A stretch of 64,000 nt of DNA from Pseudobutyrivibrio sp. Lineage in GTDB: Bacteria > Bacillota > Clostridia > Lachnospirales > Lachnospiraceae. The position numbers and the translations under genes were made by a program. The stretch lies in contig NZ_SVEV01000005.1 of NCBI RefSeq assembly GCF_015057185.1, forward strand, positions 1 through 64,000, written 5' to 3'. Numbering within the stretch: the first letter of the stretch is position 1; the number at the start of each line of letters is the position of its first letter. The notes under the pieces are model-generated. The model did no database searches, was not told the origin of the DNA, and was given only the letters and a program-made list of their open reading frames with translations. Of the stretch, positions 32,274 to 44,498 are shown piece after piece.

Positions 32274-34205
32274 ATGACATACACTAATCTATTTCACATG
32301 GCATTTTATTGTGCTGCTCTTTTGGTGTGCATCACATCAATAGCGTTCACCTTATTCCAAAAGAGAACGGATTTGACACATAACAAAATTTTTCTCTTGA
32401 TGAATTATATTGTTCTGATTAATGGACTGACCTGCTTTCTGCTAGAATCCATTGAGCCATTGATTCACTTGAGTTACGTTTTTTATCATCTCCGTTACGG
32501 CCTGGAGCTTTTCTATTTCATCGTTCACAGCGCATTGGCTCCTACCCTGTTCTACTATGTCATGAATGTTACCAGGACTTCCTTAGACAGGCCCAAATAT
32601 CTTAAATTCATTTGCTTATTCCCATTTATTTTAACTGAAATTTTTGTTTGCCTTAACCCGCTCACTCATTATGTCTACTGGTACGACGAGAATTTGCTTT
32701 TCCATAGGAACTGGGGCGAGAATTTCATCTATATCATCGCAATGATTTACACCAGTATCGCATTTACGAATCTTTTGTTGTCATGGCATGCCCTGAGGCG
32801 ACGCAACCGATATTCCATGATTTACTTCTTCTGCCTCACATTATTCGGTGTAATCGTCCAATTCATTAGCATAGGCATCAAAAGCGAGCTTTTCTGCGAA
32901 GCATTAGCACTTGTGGGTCTGATGATTGCCGTGGAAATCGAGGACGACCGTATTGATACCGAGACCAACGTTTACAATAGAAACGCTTTGAAAAATGATG
33001 TCAAACACCTGCTGATGAAAAGACATTCCATGAATGTTCTCTGTTTGAAAATCACAAATATCGACATGATCAGCAAAAATACCGGCGTCTCAAATTCCGA
33101 TGAAATCATGAAAGAAATCACAGACTATCTCAAGACATTGGTTCCAAGGCAGCTACTCTATCACGCCGATGAGAATACCATGGTGCTTTTACAGAGGCAG
33201 GATTCCTTCGAGAAAAATAATTTCGATATCATTGATTTTGCTAAGAATATCTACAAACGTTTTCAGGATGACTGGATTGTCCACGGAGTTTCCATCAGAT
33301 TTACTCCGGTAATCATGATTGGCGTCATTCCAAGCCAGATCAAATCCTTAGAGGATCTTTTATATATGATAGACAGTCCTGTTCCAAAGGATTTCGAAAA
33401 CAAAATTCTTTTAAATGAGGACCTGTATTTCTTCATAAGACGAGCTGCTGTAGAGTCCGCTGTTTCCAATGGCTTGAAAAATGGCAGCTTCGAGGTCTAT
33501 TATCAGCCTACCCATTGCCTAAAAGGCCTGAGGTTACACGGCGCCGAAGCATTGATTAGACTTCACGATAAAAAAATCGGCGTTGTTTATCCCGAGGAAT
33601 TTATCCCTATTGCCGAACAAGCCGGCTACATTGACGATATCGATGATTTCGTTCTCAATCAGGTCTGCGCCTTCATCAAAACCGGCGAACCTATGAAGCT
33701 TGGCATGGACTGCATCAATGTGAATCTTTCCGTTCTCCAATGCATGGGAAATGGCTTTGTTAACAGGATTCTAGGCATAGTTGATAAATACGACATCCCG
33801 AAAAATTTTATCAACTTTGAAATCACAGAGTCCGTTTCGGCCAGCGATTACGAGCTCCTTGCTGACGTTATCAAGGAATTAAAATCCAATGGCTTCCTAT
33901 TTTCAATGGATGATTACGGCACCGGCTATTCCAATATGCACACTCTTTTCTCGCTGGATTTCGACATCGTTAAAATCGACAAGAGCATTCTCTGGGATGC
34001 GGAAAACAGCGAGATTGGGCAAATCATTTTAGAGAATTGCGTCCATATGATTCGCCAGATGAAACGCAAAATCTTAGTTGAAGGCGTTGAAACTCAAAGT
34101 CAAATCGACAAGCTTCAAGCACTTGGAGTGGACTATTTACAGGGCTATTTTTTCTCAAAGCCTATTACCAAAAGCGCACTCCTTAAGTATTGTGAAGCCA
34201 TCTAA
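32274..34205 (+). CDS. 7TM-type membrane protein with degenerate GGDEF and intact EAL domain
   Basis: 643 residues from ATG 32274 (GAGG upstream). About seven hydrophobic segments occupy residues 1-215. A GGDEF-like domain lacks the signature. The EAL domain keeps its catalytic set: EALIR, NFEITES, MDDYGTGYSN, KIDKS, VEGVET, and Q in LQGYFFSKP. It is predicted to degrade cyclic di-GMP at the membrane. First gene of a plus-strand operon (18 bp to the next gene). Confidence 0.85.
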   Translation: MTYTNLFHMAFYCAALLVCITSIAFTLFQKRTDLTHNKIFLLMNYIVLINGLTCFLLESIEPLIHLSYVFYHLRYGLELFYFIVHSALAPTLFYYVMNVTRTSLDRPKYLKFICLFPFILTEIFVCLNPLTHYVYWYDENLLFHRNWGENFIYIIAMIYTSIAFTNLLLSWHALRRRNRYSMIYFFCLTLFGVIVQFISIGIKSELFCEALALVGLMIAVEIEDDRIDTETNVYNRNALKNDVKHLLMKRHSMNVLCLKITNIDMISKNTGVSNSDEIMKEITDYLKTLVPRQLLYHADENTMVLLQRQDSFEKNNFDIIDFAKNIYKRFQDDWIVHGVSIRFTPVIMIGVIPSQIKSLEDLLYMIDSPVPKDFENKILLNEDLYFFIRRAAVESAVSNGLKNGSFEVYYQPTHCLKGLRLHGAEALIRLHDKKIGVVYPEEFIPIAEQAGYIDDIDDFVLNQVCAFIKTGEPMKLGMDCINVNLSVLQCMGNGFVNRILGIVDKYDIPKNFINFEITESVSASDYELLADVIKELKSNGFLFSMDDYGTGYSNMHTLFSLDFDIVKIDKSILWDAENSEIGQIILENCVHMIRQMKRKILVEGVETQSQIDKLQALGVDYLQGYFFSKPITKSALLKYCEAI

Positions 34206-34223
34206 TAAAGGAATGGAGAAAAA

Positions 34224-34889
34224 ATGTTGACACTATCTGAATCTGAAAAAAAATTATTATCAGGCATCACCTTTCACACTGAGGAAATCGAAAACGGCAA
34301 CCTCTGTGACTCCGATATCAAACTTTTAAATGAGATGCGAAGCCTTGCAGAATACCTGCCTGAGAAATATCCAAGCTACACCTTTGAGATAACTGGCTGC
34401 GAGCCAAAGGAAGGCACCATCCGCCCATACAACGAGTGGTATTACATTTCAAACCAGATTAACAGGGACTCTGCTTTTATTGCCACCGTTGAAAATACCG
34501 ATTCTGAGCTTGAAATCAAGGACGATTTCTACGGCGAGGTAATCCGTACTCCTATCAAAGACGACATTTCAAAGCTTCTTTCGGATAACGGATATCCGGT
34601 AATCGATGTGGTTGTTTCCTTTTGGAAATACCTTGGCAAGGACTATGGAGAAAACTTGGTTCCAACGCAGGTTCTCTCCGGCGAAATCCAAGCCGACAAT
34701 GATTTCAAAATTTTCTTAGATGCCTCAAAGCTTAACACCACGGACTATAAGTCTGTTGCCCAGGATATTGCAGAGCTTTTCAAGCAACAGCATATTTCTG
34801 GCGAAATATACCTTGTGGTCCTTAGAAATGCAGACGTTGATCCAGCCAGAGGCAGACTGTTTTCTCAGAGTATTTCGTTGAATAAATAA
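34224..34889 (+). CDS. Hypothetical protein, 221 residues
   Basis: Soluble protein with NQINRDSAFIATVENTDSEL and VVSFWKYLGKDYGENLVPTQ. No catalytic motif recognised. It lies between the EAL and hydrolase genes with short gaps (18 and 13 bp) and GGAG before the start. Its role is presumably linked to these partners. Confidence 0.6.
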   Translation: MLTLSESEKKLLSGITFHTEEIENGNLCDSDIKLLNEMRSLAEYLPEKYPSYTFEITGCEPKEGTIRPYNEWYYISNQINRDSAFIATVENTDSELEIKDDFYGEVIRTPIKDDISKLLSDNGYPVIDVVVSFWKYLGKDYGENLVPTQVLSGEIQADNDFKIFLDASKLNTTDYKSVAQDIAELFKQQHISGEIYLVVLRNADVDPARGRLFSQSISLNK

Positions 34890-34902
34890 TTGGGGTGCTA
34901 TT

Positions 34903-36207
34903 ATGAAGAGTAATTTGTCTATTGAAGAGATTGTTTTGATTAATAATTTGTTGTACTGCGAGAATCTTGGCGGGCCCAAGGGCACCTTTCTTTCCACCAG
35001 CCAAGAGTCCAGAACCATAGGCGATTTCATCGATGGTGTTTTGGACAACGCTGCCAAAATCGAAAATGACAAGGAATACAGTACCGGCGTCACTGGCGCC
35101 GAATACAAACAAATCATGTGGTCCATCCGTCCAAACGAGCATCTGAAAAATATTATTATCCTTCAGGTTCACTATGAGAGCGACGGAGCCGGCGGTGGTC
35201 GCAGTGCCTTTCTATACGACCCGCAGTTCAACGAAGCCATCGTAGCCTTCAAAGGCACTCAAAGCGATGCGGAATGGATTGATAATGTTGCCGGCCTCTA
35301 TATGGTTCCAACTGATTTCCAGACCAATGCTTTAAACTGGTTCAGGTCCCTTGATTTTACCGACATTGACACCATCACAGTCACCGGTCATTCCAAAGGT
35401 GGCAACAAAGCCAAATTTATCACCATCATGGATGACAGAATCGACAGCTGCTACTCCTTCGATGGCCAAGGCTTCTCCGATGAATTTGTCCAGACATTTT
35501 CTCAGGAGATTAAAAATAACAATCACAAGATATTTAATATAATCGAAGAAAGCGACTTCGTTAATATTCTCCTTAATGATGTTGGGGAAAAGCAATTTTA
35601 CCTTGGAACCAATTGTGGTCGTCTTGGCTTTGCCGAGAACCATTGTGCCAACGCCGTTGTATTTTATGATGACATCGGAGGCATGTCCGTTTGGGAAGCA
35701 CCTTGCCAGGACAAAAAAATGACTGATTTAGACAAAATGCTCAACAGCTTTATCCGTTCCATCCAAATGTCCTCCAAGGAAAAAATCGCAAACATGCTAG
35801 GGACACTTATCGTAAATGCGAAGGGTGGCGACACCGACAAATTGGTAAACACCATTTCCGACCAGCGCTACTCAGACAGCGCCGCACAGCTTACAGCCTA
35901 CGTTTTAAAATACAAAGCCAAGAAGCCTGAAATGGTAGAATCCGTCAAAGATATTATGCAGCAAAACGGATTCAACACTGGAATGGTGGGAGCCATCGAT
36001 TTTGTCACCAACCACTCCCTGTTAATGCGCTTCATAGGCAAACGCCCACGGCTTGTCCTGTTTATCCTAAAGCTACGTCGTTCGCCAGAAACTCTCATCA
36101 CATTCCTTAAAAAGCACTTGGAATTGTTTGATTTACTGGTTTTGATTTCAAAGAAAATGCCAAGAATCAGGCCGCTGTACAACACCGGCGACGATTTATA
36201 CTATTAA
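34903..36207 (+). CDS. Mbeg1-like (DUF2974-type) alpha/beta hydrolase
   Basis: 434 residues. The nucleophile elbow is TVTGHSKGGNKA, preceded by the oxyanion-side motif IVAFKGTQSDAEWIDN, typical of lipase-3/DUF2974 proteins. FDGQGFSDEF follows. The C-terminal 130 residues are helical and unknown. No signal peptide. Possible lipase or protein-associated hydrolase. The operon context (GTPase, cyclic-di-GMP phosphodiesterase) is unusual. Confidence 0.72.
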   Translation: MKSNLSIEEIVLINNLLYCENLGGPKGTFLSTSQESRTIGDFIDGVLDNAAKIENDKEYSTGVTGAEYKQIMWSIRPNEHLKNIIILQVHYESDGAGGGRSAFLYDPQFNEAIVAFKGTQSDAEWIDNVAGLYMVPTDFQTNALNWFRSLDFTDIDTITVTGHSKGGNKAKFITIMDDRIDSCYSFDGQGFSDEFVQTFSQEIKNNNHKIFNIIEESDFVNILLNDVGEKQFYLGTNCGRLGFAENHCANAVVFYDDIGGMSVWEAPCQDKKMTDLDKMLNSFIRSIQMSSKEKIANMLGTLIVNAKGGDTDKLVNTISDQRYSDSAAQLTAYVLKYKAKKPEMVESVKDIMQQNGFNTGMVGAIDFVTNHSLLMRFIGKRPRLVLFILKLRRSPETLITFLKKHLELFDLLVLISKKMPRIRPLYNTGDDLYY

Positions 36208-36237
36208 CCTTTTTTGTTTAGATTTTCGGGAGCAAAT

Positions 36238-37401
36238 ATGAGTGAACAATATGGTAATGTTCTAGTATTGGGTAATTCTGGGGTAGGTAAATCCTCCCTC
36301 ATTAATGCTCTAACTGGCACCACTTCTGCCCTTACTGTAAAGGGCTACACCGGCGCCACAAAAGAGATTACAATTTACACCGCAGACGATATCAAGCTGC
36401 GTTTTGTGGACACACCAGGCTTTGAGCCTTCCATTCTCAGGCAAAACAAAATCATTCGCGACGTTCGAAAGTGGTCCAAAGCATCCATCAACAACGAGGA
36501 TCATGCCATTCACATGATTTGGTTCTGCTTGGATGCCACTGCCAGCGAGTTTTTCGACAGCACCATCAAAAACCTTATAAAATCCGCCAAGATCTGGTCT
36601 TCTGTGCCAATTATCGTGGTTATCACTAATTCCTATTCTGAGCCAGAGCGCCAGGAGAATATCGAAAAGGTTCGCCGCATTTTTGAACAACAGAAAAATG
36701 TCAGCGGCAATCTCATGGATATCATCCCTGTTCTTTCCAATCCATATGTAATTGGGGAAGATGTATTTGTAGCGCCTTTCGGACTTACAAAACTCATTGA
36801 TAGAACAAATTCTCTTCTTCCAGACGGCAAGCAGGCCGCCCAGACCGACATGAAGAAATACAAAATCATGCGCCGCCGTATTATGTCCCAATCGGTTATC
36901 GGAACTGCAAGCACCGCCGGCATCGTGGTGGGCGCCCTTCCAAATATTCCATTTACCGATGCAGTATGGCTCGCCCAGACAGAATTAGCCGAGGTTAAAG
37001 CCATCGCCAGCATTTACGGCATCAAAAAGGACGACAACAGCAAAGAATTCATTAATAAAATCATAGAAATGGGCACCGTCAGTACAGCCGCCAAAGGCGT
37101 CCTCAGCAGCATAAAAGTCATCCCCGGCATCAACGTAGCCGGCTCCGTAATCAACGGCGTTGTTTCCGGATGCTTTGTTGCTGCCATCGGCGAGGTTTCA
37201 ACCTACGCCTTCGAGCAAATCTACCTGGGCAAGAAATCCATCGGCGACATCGACTGGATCAAGAAACTAACCGAAGCTGCCCTCTCCGGCAACCTCACCG
37301 ACCTAATTTCTAACGTCCTCGACCAGGTAACAAACGGCACCTCCAAAGAACAAATCGCCAAAATCATCAAAGGAAGTATACCAAAAGCAAATGGACTCTG
37401 A
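36238..37401 (+). CDS. DUF697-like GTPase
   Basis: 387 residues from ATG 36238 (GGGAG at proper spacing). G1 is GNSGVGKSSLINALTG, G3 VDTPGF, and G4 an atypical VVITNS. The second half has hydrophobic helices (VIGTASTAGIVVGALPNIPF) like DUF697 proteins, suggesting membrane association. The stop codon lies inside the terminator stem at 37393-37414. Last gene of the four-gene operon. Confidence 0.8.
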   Translation: MSEQYGNVLVLGNSGVGKSSLINALTGTTSALTVKGYTGATKEITIYTADDIKLRFVDTPGFEPSILRQNKIIRDVRKWSKASINNEDHAIHMIWFCLDATASEFFDSTIKNLIKSAKIWSSVPIIVVITNSYSEPERQENIEKVRRIFEQQKNVSGNLMDIIPVLSNPYVIGEDVFVAPFGLTKLIDRTNSLLPDGKQAAQTDMKKYKIMRRRIMSQSVIGTASTAGIVVGALPNIPFTDAVWLAQTELAEVKAIASIYGIKKDDNSKEFINKIIEMGTVSTAAKGVLSSIKVIPGINVAGSVINGVVSGCFVAAIGEVSTYAFEQIYLGKKSIGDIDWIKKLTEAALSGNLTDLISNVLDQVTNGTSKEQIAKIIKGSIPKANGL

Positions 37402-37414
37402 TTTCTCAGAGTCC
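37393..37414. terminator. Bidirectional terminator between GTPase and metA
   Basis: GGACTCTGA-TTTC-TCAGAGTCC. The GTPase stop codon (37399-37401) is part of the stem. A one-mismatch copy lies at 19104-19125. T-runs on either side are poor. Confidence 0.6.
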
Positions 37415-37427
37415 TACATCATATCCT

Positions 37428-38351
37428 TTATTTCTCGCTAATCTTATTCCACTCATAAGGGGTGTTCTGGTATACGTAGTAATTCAACCAATTAGAATAC
37501 AAAATATTCCCATGACTTCTCCACTGGAGCAATGGTCGCTGCTCAGGGTCATCATCTGGATAATAGTTCTCAGGGATTGCGATGTCTAATCCCTTGCCCT
37601 TGTCACGCTTGTATTCTGTATCAAGTGTGAAACGGTCGTATTCTGGATGACCCATGACAAATATATTGCTGCCATCCTTTGACATACAAAGGAATACGCC
37701 TGCTTCCTCTCCCTTGGCACAAACCACAAGGTCTTCACAAGCCTCTATATCCTCAGTCTTTACCCCTGTATGTCTGCTGTGAGGTGCGTAGAACACATCA
37801 TCAAATCCTCTAACAAGAGGGATTTTTCTGTTCTGTACCTTGTGAGCAAACACGCCAAATTTCTTTTCATCCAAATCATATTTGTTTATGCCGTAGCGAT
37901 AGTAAAGTCCCGCCTGACATCCCCAGCACAAATGAAGCGTAGAGGTAACATGAGTTTTTGTCCACTCAAAAACCTTGCAAAGCTCGTCCCAATAATCTAC
38001 TTCTTCAAATGGCATCTGCTCAAGTGGTGCCCCGGTAATGATGAGTCCATCAAAATATCTGTCATACACATCCTCGATTTTCTCATAGAAAGTATCCAAA
38101 TGAGTCTTACTTGTATTCTTGCTCTCGTGACTACCAACAGTCAGGAAAGTCACGTCCACCTGCAGTGGTGTATTTGAAAGCGAACGAAGCAATTGTAATT
38201 CTGTAGCCTCCTTAAGCGGCATCAGATTGAGAATTCCTATGCTAATAGGTCTAATATCCTGATGAGTAGACCTATTCTCATCCATTACAAATATATTCTC
38301 ATGTTCAAGAATAGCCTTTGCCGGCAAATCATTCCTAGTTCTAATTGGCAT
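37428..38351 (-). CDS. metA: Homoserine O-acetyltransferase (MetA family)
   Basis: 307 residues, full length. The catalytic cysteine is C142 (TLHLCWGC), and ETEDIE-region and HPEYDR histidine motifs are present. Residue 111 is glutamate (GAPLE); in this family E111 favours acetyl-CoA and G111 succinyl-CoA. It catalyses the first committed step of methionine synthesis. Its last 17 codons ([17 protein letters not shown]) recur at 19277-19331 and 20485-20553. Confidence 0.93.
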   Translation of the reverse strand: MPIRTRNDLPAKAILEHENIFVMDENRSTHQDIRPISIGILNLMPLKEATELQLLRSLSNTPLQVDVTFLTVGSHESKNTSKTHLDTFYEKIEDVYDRYFDGLIITGAPLEQMPFEEVDYWDELCKVFEWTKTHVTSTLHLCWGCQAGLYYRYGINKYDLDEKKFGVFAHKVQNRKIPLVRGFDDVFYAPHSRHTGVKTEDIEACEDLVVCAKGEEAGVFLCMSKDGSNIFVMGHPEYDRFTLDTEYKRDKGKGLDIAIPENYYPDDDPEQRPLLQWRSHGNILYSNWLNYYVYQNTPYEWNKISEK

Positions 38352-38379
38352 ACCCTTCTTCTCCTTTATGTCTGCATTA

Positions 38380-38832
38380 TTAGTAATTAAGTGTCTTTAA
38401 TAATCCCTCACATCCCCTTAGGACATCATCATAGCACAAATCAAACTTCCGTGTGTACCATGGATCATCGATATCCCTAGGATAGTCTGTGAAATCAAGC
38501 AATCTATAAATCTTGTTCTCGGTATCTTCCCCAAACTCATATCGTAGGTCATGCATGTTTTCTGCATCCATTCCAATGATATAATCGTATTCACTATATT
38601 CGTCTTTACGAATGTGGCGGGCTGCATAACCACTACAATCTATACCTTTGCTATTTAACACCTGCCTAACGGGCGGATAAACAGGATTTCCTATTTCCTC
38701 ATAGGTCATTGCTGCGCAATCAATGTAAAAATCCTGAGCAATGCCTCTCTTTTCTACCATATCCTGCAAAACGTATTTTGCCATTGGCGATCTGCAAATC
38801 GAACCATGACAAACAAACAAAATCTTATACAT
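38380..38832 (-). CDS. Low-molecular-weight protein-tyrosine phosphatase
   Basis: 150 residues. The P-loop near the N-terminus is [12 protein letters not shown] (CX5R with serine after arginine). The acid is in [10 protein letters not shown]. Cytosolic; dephosphorylates tyrosine or arginine residues in this family. It lies 14 bp downstream of ligA, so it is likely cotranscribed. Confidence 0.92.
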   Translation of the reverse strand: MYKILFVCHGSICRSPMAKYVLQDMVEKRGIAQDFYIDCAAMTYEEIGNPVYPPVRQVLNSKGIDCSGYAARHIRKDEYSEYDYIIGMDAENMHDLRYEFGEDTENKIYRLLDFTDYPRDIDDPWYTRKFDLCYDDVLRGCEGLLKTLNY

Positions 38833-38846
38833 ATTTACCCCCGAAT

Positions 38847-41575
<2,729 letters not shown>

Positions 41576-41608
41576 GTCAACCTCCTTTTATTTTCTTAAT
41601 ATATTAGA

Positions 41609-41633
41609 ATGGAGACCAATCTCTGGTCTCCAT
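41609..41633. terminator. Terminator downstream of the SH3-domain gene
   Basis: ATGGAGACC-AATCTCT-GGTCTCCAT. The T-run is weak on both strands. Confidence 0.6.
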
Positions 41634-41656
41634 ACATTTTATTTAAATATTAATTA

Positions 41657-42928
41657 TTATTCCTGTAAAAGGTCTGTTCTAACGTAGCCCTCTTTCTTGC
41701 CATACTTAACCTTTGTCCAGCCCTCAGCATAGCTCATTACAACAGTTACCTTTTCACCAGCGTATGCAACAGCTACCTTAGAAGCTGATGTATCCATCTG
41801 TGAACGAATATTTACAGTAGAGCTAAGAGTAATCTCTGTTCCCTCTGCGATGCTGCTAACTGTAGTAGTTGTTTCTTCCTCTTCTTCTGTGTCCTCAGTA
41901 GTCTCCTCTGTAGAATCCTCACTGTCAACATCTATACCTGACTTTGTAACGTAAGCCCTTGTTCCGTTGTAATCGATCTTGTAGAAGTCACCTTCTTCGG
42001 CATAAATAGTAACTGATGTGCCAGCCTCAAGAGAACCAAGCTTGCTGCTCTCTGCGTCTGCGCTCTCACGTACATTAACTGTTGCGTTTGTTGTACCTGT
42101 GTAAGAATTTGCTTCTTCCTCTGCTTCTGCAGCTGCCTGAGCCTCTGCCTCTTCAGCGGCTGCTGCTTCTTCCTGAGCCTTTGCTTCTTCCTCAGCTGCG
42201 GCAGCAACCTGAGCATCATACTCTGTATTCCACTCGATTGTAGCAGCTGGTAACGACTCGTCCATGAGCTTCTGCAATGCGGAATCGCTCTCCACTGCAG
42301 CATCATACTCAGCCTGAACCTCAACACGCATATCGATCAAATCCTGCTGTTGAGTAAATCTAGCAATCAAATCAGAAACCTCTGTATCCATCTCGTATAC
42401 ATTGTTCTCTTCGTTGAATGACTTGTAGATATTGTTAACGTAAAGTTTGCCTTCGTCATTTTTCTCGATGTAGAAGAAATCAAGACCAGGAGCTAATGTA
42501 TCGATACCTGTGAACTTAAGATTAAATGTTGTAGTAACAAGGTATGAATCATCTGTCAAACCTGGCTTGGTGTAAATTTTAACATCATTGTAGCTATCGA
42601 TGTAATTGCTATAGAACTGAATGTAGCTAATCTCTCTATCGCAATATGGACTAGCCAGTGTCTGAAGTGTATCAGTATCTCCTTCGGCATATGCTGTATA
42701 GTAATTATTAATCAGCGTCTCTAACTCGTTATCGCTGTTTTGTTTGAATGATTTATATACGCCTGAAGTATTCTTGCCTGATGTTTTTGGTTGGGTGCCT
42801 GCAAATACCACAACTATCATCAATATGAAAATAACTCCAGCTAAAAAATATCTCTTATTATTTATTATAAAATCAACACAAATATCTACTATATTTTTAA
42901 ATTTAGACTTTAAATCTTGAAAATTCAT
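41657..42928 (-). CDS. Membrane-anchored protein with two bacterial SH3 domains
   Basis: 423 residues. N-terminal anchor (about 25-43), a 120-residue domain of NTF2-like appearance, an Ala/Glu-rich coiled coil (about 225-275), and two SH3b domains (ATVNVRESADAESSKLG; STVNIRSQMDTSASKVA) separated by a Glu/Thr linker. SH3b domains usually bind peptidoglycan or surface proteins, so it probably acts outside the membrane at the cell wall. Confidence 0.82.
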   Translation of the reverse strand: MNFQDLKSKFKNIVDICVDFIINNKRYFLAGVIFILMIVVVFAGTQPKTSGKNTSGVYKSFKQNSDNELETLINNYYTAYAEGDTDTLQTLASPYCDREISYIQFYSNYIDSYNDVKIYTKPGLTDDSYLVTTTFNLKFTGIDTLAPGLDFFYIEKNDEGKLYVNNIYKSFNEENNVYEMDTEVSDLIARFTQQQDLIDMRVEVQAEYDAAVESDSALQKLMDESLPAATIEWNTEYDAQVAAAAEEEAKAQEEAAAAEEAEAQAAAEAEEEANSYTGTTNATVNVRESADAESSKLGSLEAGTSVTIYAEEGDFYKIDYNGTRAYVTKSGIDVDSEDSTEETTEDTEEEEETTTTVSSIAEGTEITLSSTVNIRSQMDTSASKVAVAYAGEKVTVVMSYAEGWTKVKYGKKEGYVRTDLLQE

Positions 42929-42954
42929 GTGCCCTCCAAATTATGTAGGTAACT

Positions 42955-43027
42955 GTAGACGGCCGGATTCGAACCGGCGGTCTTCGGAGTCGGAGTCCGA
43001 TGCGTTATCCAGCTACGCTACGCCTAC
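42955..43027 (-). tRNA. tRNA-Arg (anticodon CCG)
   Basis: 73 nt with acceptor GTAGGCG/CGTCTAC, anticodon stem TCGGA/TCCGA, loop CTCCGAC (anticodon CCG) and T-arm GCCGG-TTCGAAT-CCGGC. CCA is not encoded. It reads CGG codons. Confidence 0.95.
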
Positions 43028-43070
43028 TTATTTACTTGCCGAAATATTTTACCAAAGCCGTGGCCATAAG

Positions 43071-43589
43071 TCAATTGAGACGGCCATTTAACGCAAGCTC
43101 TTTTACTATGTCTGATGCCACATTTTCTATGGAATTTTCATCACTTTTAACGGTAATATCAGCAGCATTTTTGTAGTACTCTTCTCTAGCTGAAATCATC
43201 TCTTTTATTTCATCAAGTGACTTTCCTGCAGCAAGTGGACGTCTGTTATTTCCAGATATTCTTTTGTAAATAATCTCAGGTGAAGCATCAAGTCTAACAA
43301 TTGTTCCAGTACTCTTCATAATCTCAACATTTTCTGGATTAAGTACGATACCACCTCCACAAGAGATGATTTGATTTTTCTCCTTTGAGATAATTGAAAG
43401 CAACTGAGTCTCTGCTGTGCGGAAGCCCTGCTCTCCCTTTTTCTCGAAAATTTCTGGAATAGTCATTCCCTCGATTCTCTCAATAGCCTCGTCCATCTCA
43501 ACAATCTGAAATGGTAAAAAATGCTGAAGCTTTCTAGCCACTGCTGACTTTCCTGCTCCCATAAAACCAATTAAATAAATGTTATTCAT
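43071..43589 (-). CDS. aroK: Shikimate kinase
   Basis: 172 residues from ATG 43589 (TTGGAG 6 nt upstream; the TTG at 43601 is that site). P-loop GFMGAGKSAVARKL, DEAIERIEG, GFRTAE and GGGIVLNPENVE shikimate-binding glycines, RRPLAAG lid. Phosphorylates shikimate. Follows aroD directly. Confidence 0.95.
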   Translation of the reverse strand: MNNIYLIGFMGAGKSAVARKLQHFLPFQIVEMDEAIERIEGMTIPEIFEKKGEQGFRTAETQLLSIISKEKNQIISCGGGIVLNPENVEIMKSTGTIVRLDASPEIIYKRISGNNRRPLAAGKSLDEIKEMISAREEYYKNAADITVKSDENSIENVASDIVKELALNGRLN

Positions 43590-43601
43590 AAAAAACTCCA
43601 A

Positions 43602-44351
43602 TTAACCTAAAATATTGAGGATAGTGTTTAAATCCTCGTAGTCAAGCTGCCCAGGGGCTGACGCCTTTTCCAAAGAGGCAAATGTCATACAAGAACCCAC
43701 CGATGAGCCTATAATCCTAGAGACCTTTCCAATCTCACCCATGGAAATCATAATTATCAATGAATCGCAGTCCTCGTTAGCTATATTTGCTGCCTTTAAT
43801 GTTCTGATTACATCATCAAAATCCTTTGGCATAACAGCTATTTTAAGAATATCTGCGCCTGTCTCCTGAAGACTATCAAATATATCAAGCATATCTAACA
43901 ACTCAGGTGTCTCATTAAAATTGTGGTGAGACGCAAGAACATACACTCCATTATCCTGTAACTGGTTAATGAAATGTGTGGCATTTTGAATATGTGTAGC
44001 CTCTATATCAATTATATCTACTGTTCCAGTATGAGAAACTGAAAGCAAAATATCCTTGTATAAATCCTCATCAAAAGAGTACTCTCCGCCCTCTACATCT
44101 GTACGAATCGTAAATAATACTACCGTATTTTTGGTGCGCTCAGCTGTTTTTTGAAGAAATGCTTCAAGCACATCCTTTTGATTCAAAAAATCAAAATAAT
44201 CAGCACGAAGTTCGATGATAGGAACTCCATTTTTTACACACTTTTCAACTAATTCGATAGCGGATTCAAAAGTAGATGCTAAAACCGGTATGCAAACCTT
44301 CACCTTATCAGATGAAAGCCTATGATTTTTAATGATAAGCTCTTTAGACAT
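43602..44351 (-). CDS. aroD: 3-dehydroquinate dehydratase, type I
   Basis: 249 residues. ELRADYFDF, the catalytic histidine region YVLASHHNFNETP and the Schiff-base lysine in ADILKIAVMPKD define class I. MISMGEIGKVSRIIG and an FASLEKASAPGQ end are conserved. Makes 3-dehydroshikimate. Divergent from aroE. Confidence 0.95.
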   Translation of the reverse strand: MSKELIIKNHRLSSDKVKVCIPVLASTFESAIELVEKCVKNGVPIIELRADYFDFLNQKDVLEAFLQKTAERTKNTVVLFTIRTDVEGGEYSFDEDLYKDILLSVSHTGTVDIIDIEATHIQNATHFINQLQDNGVYVLASHHNFNETPELLDMLDIFDSLQETGADILKIAVMPKDFDDVIRTLKAANIANEDCDSLIIMISMGEIGKVSRIIGSSVGSCMTFASLEKASAPGQLDYEDLNTILNILG

Positions 44352-44427
44352 TATTCTCTCCCGCTTGATTATCTATGGTAAAAATACCAATTAAAAGTAT
44401 AATTCAATGGATTTTTATAAGCAATAG

Positions 44428-44441
44428 TTTAGTTGACTAAA
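44428..44441. promoter_or_regulatory. Palindrome in the aro divergent region
   Basis: TTTAGT-TG-ACTAAA lies in the 147-bp gap between aroD and aroE. It is a possible operator for both aro units. No known regulator motif is recognised. Confidence 0.35.
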
Positions 44442-44498
44442 GTGACTTAATTAAATAAAATAATACAAAGTTTTCATTACATATTGGGAGGGAATGTT

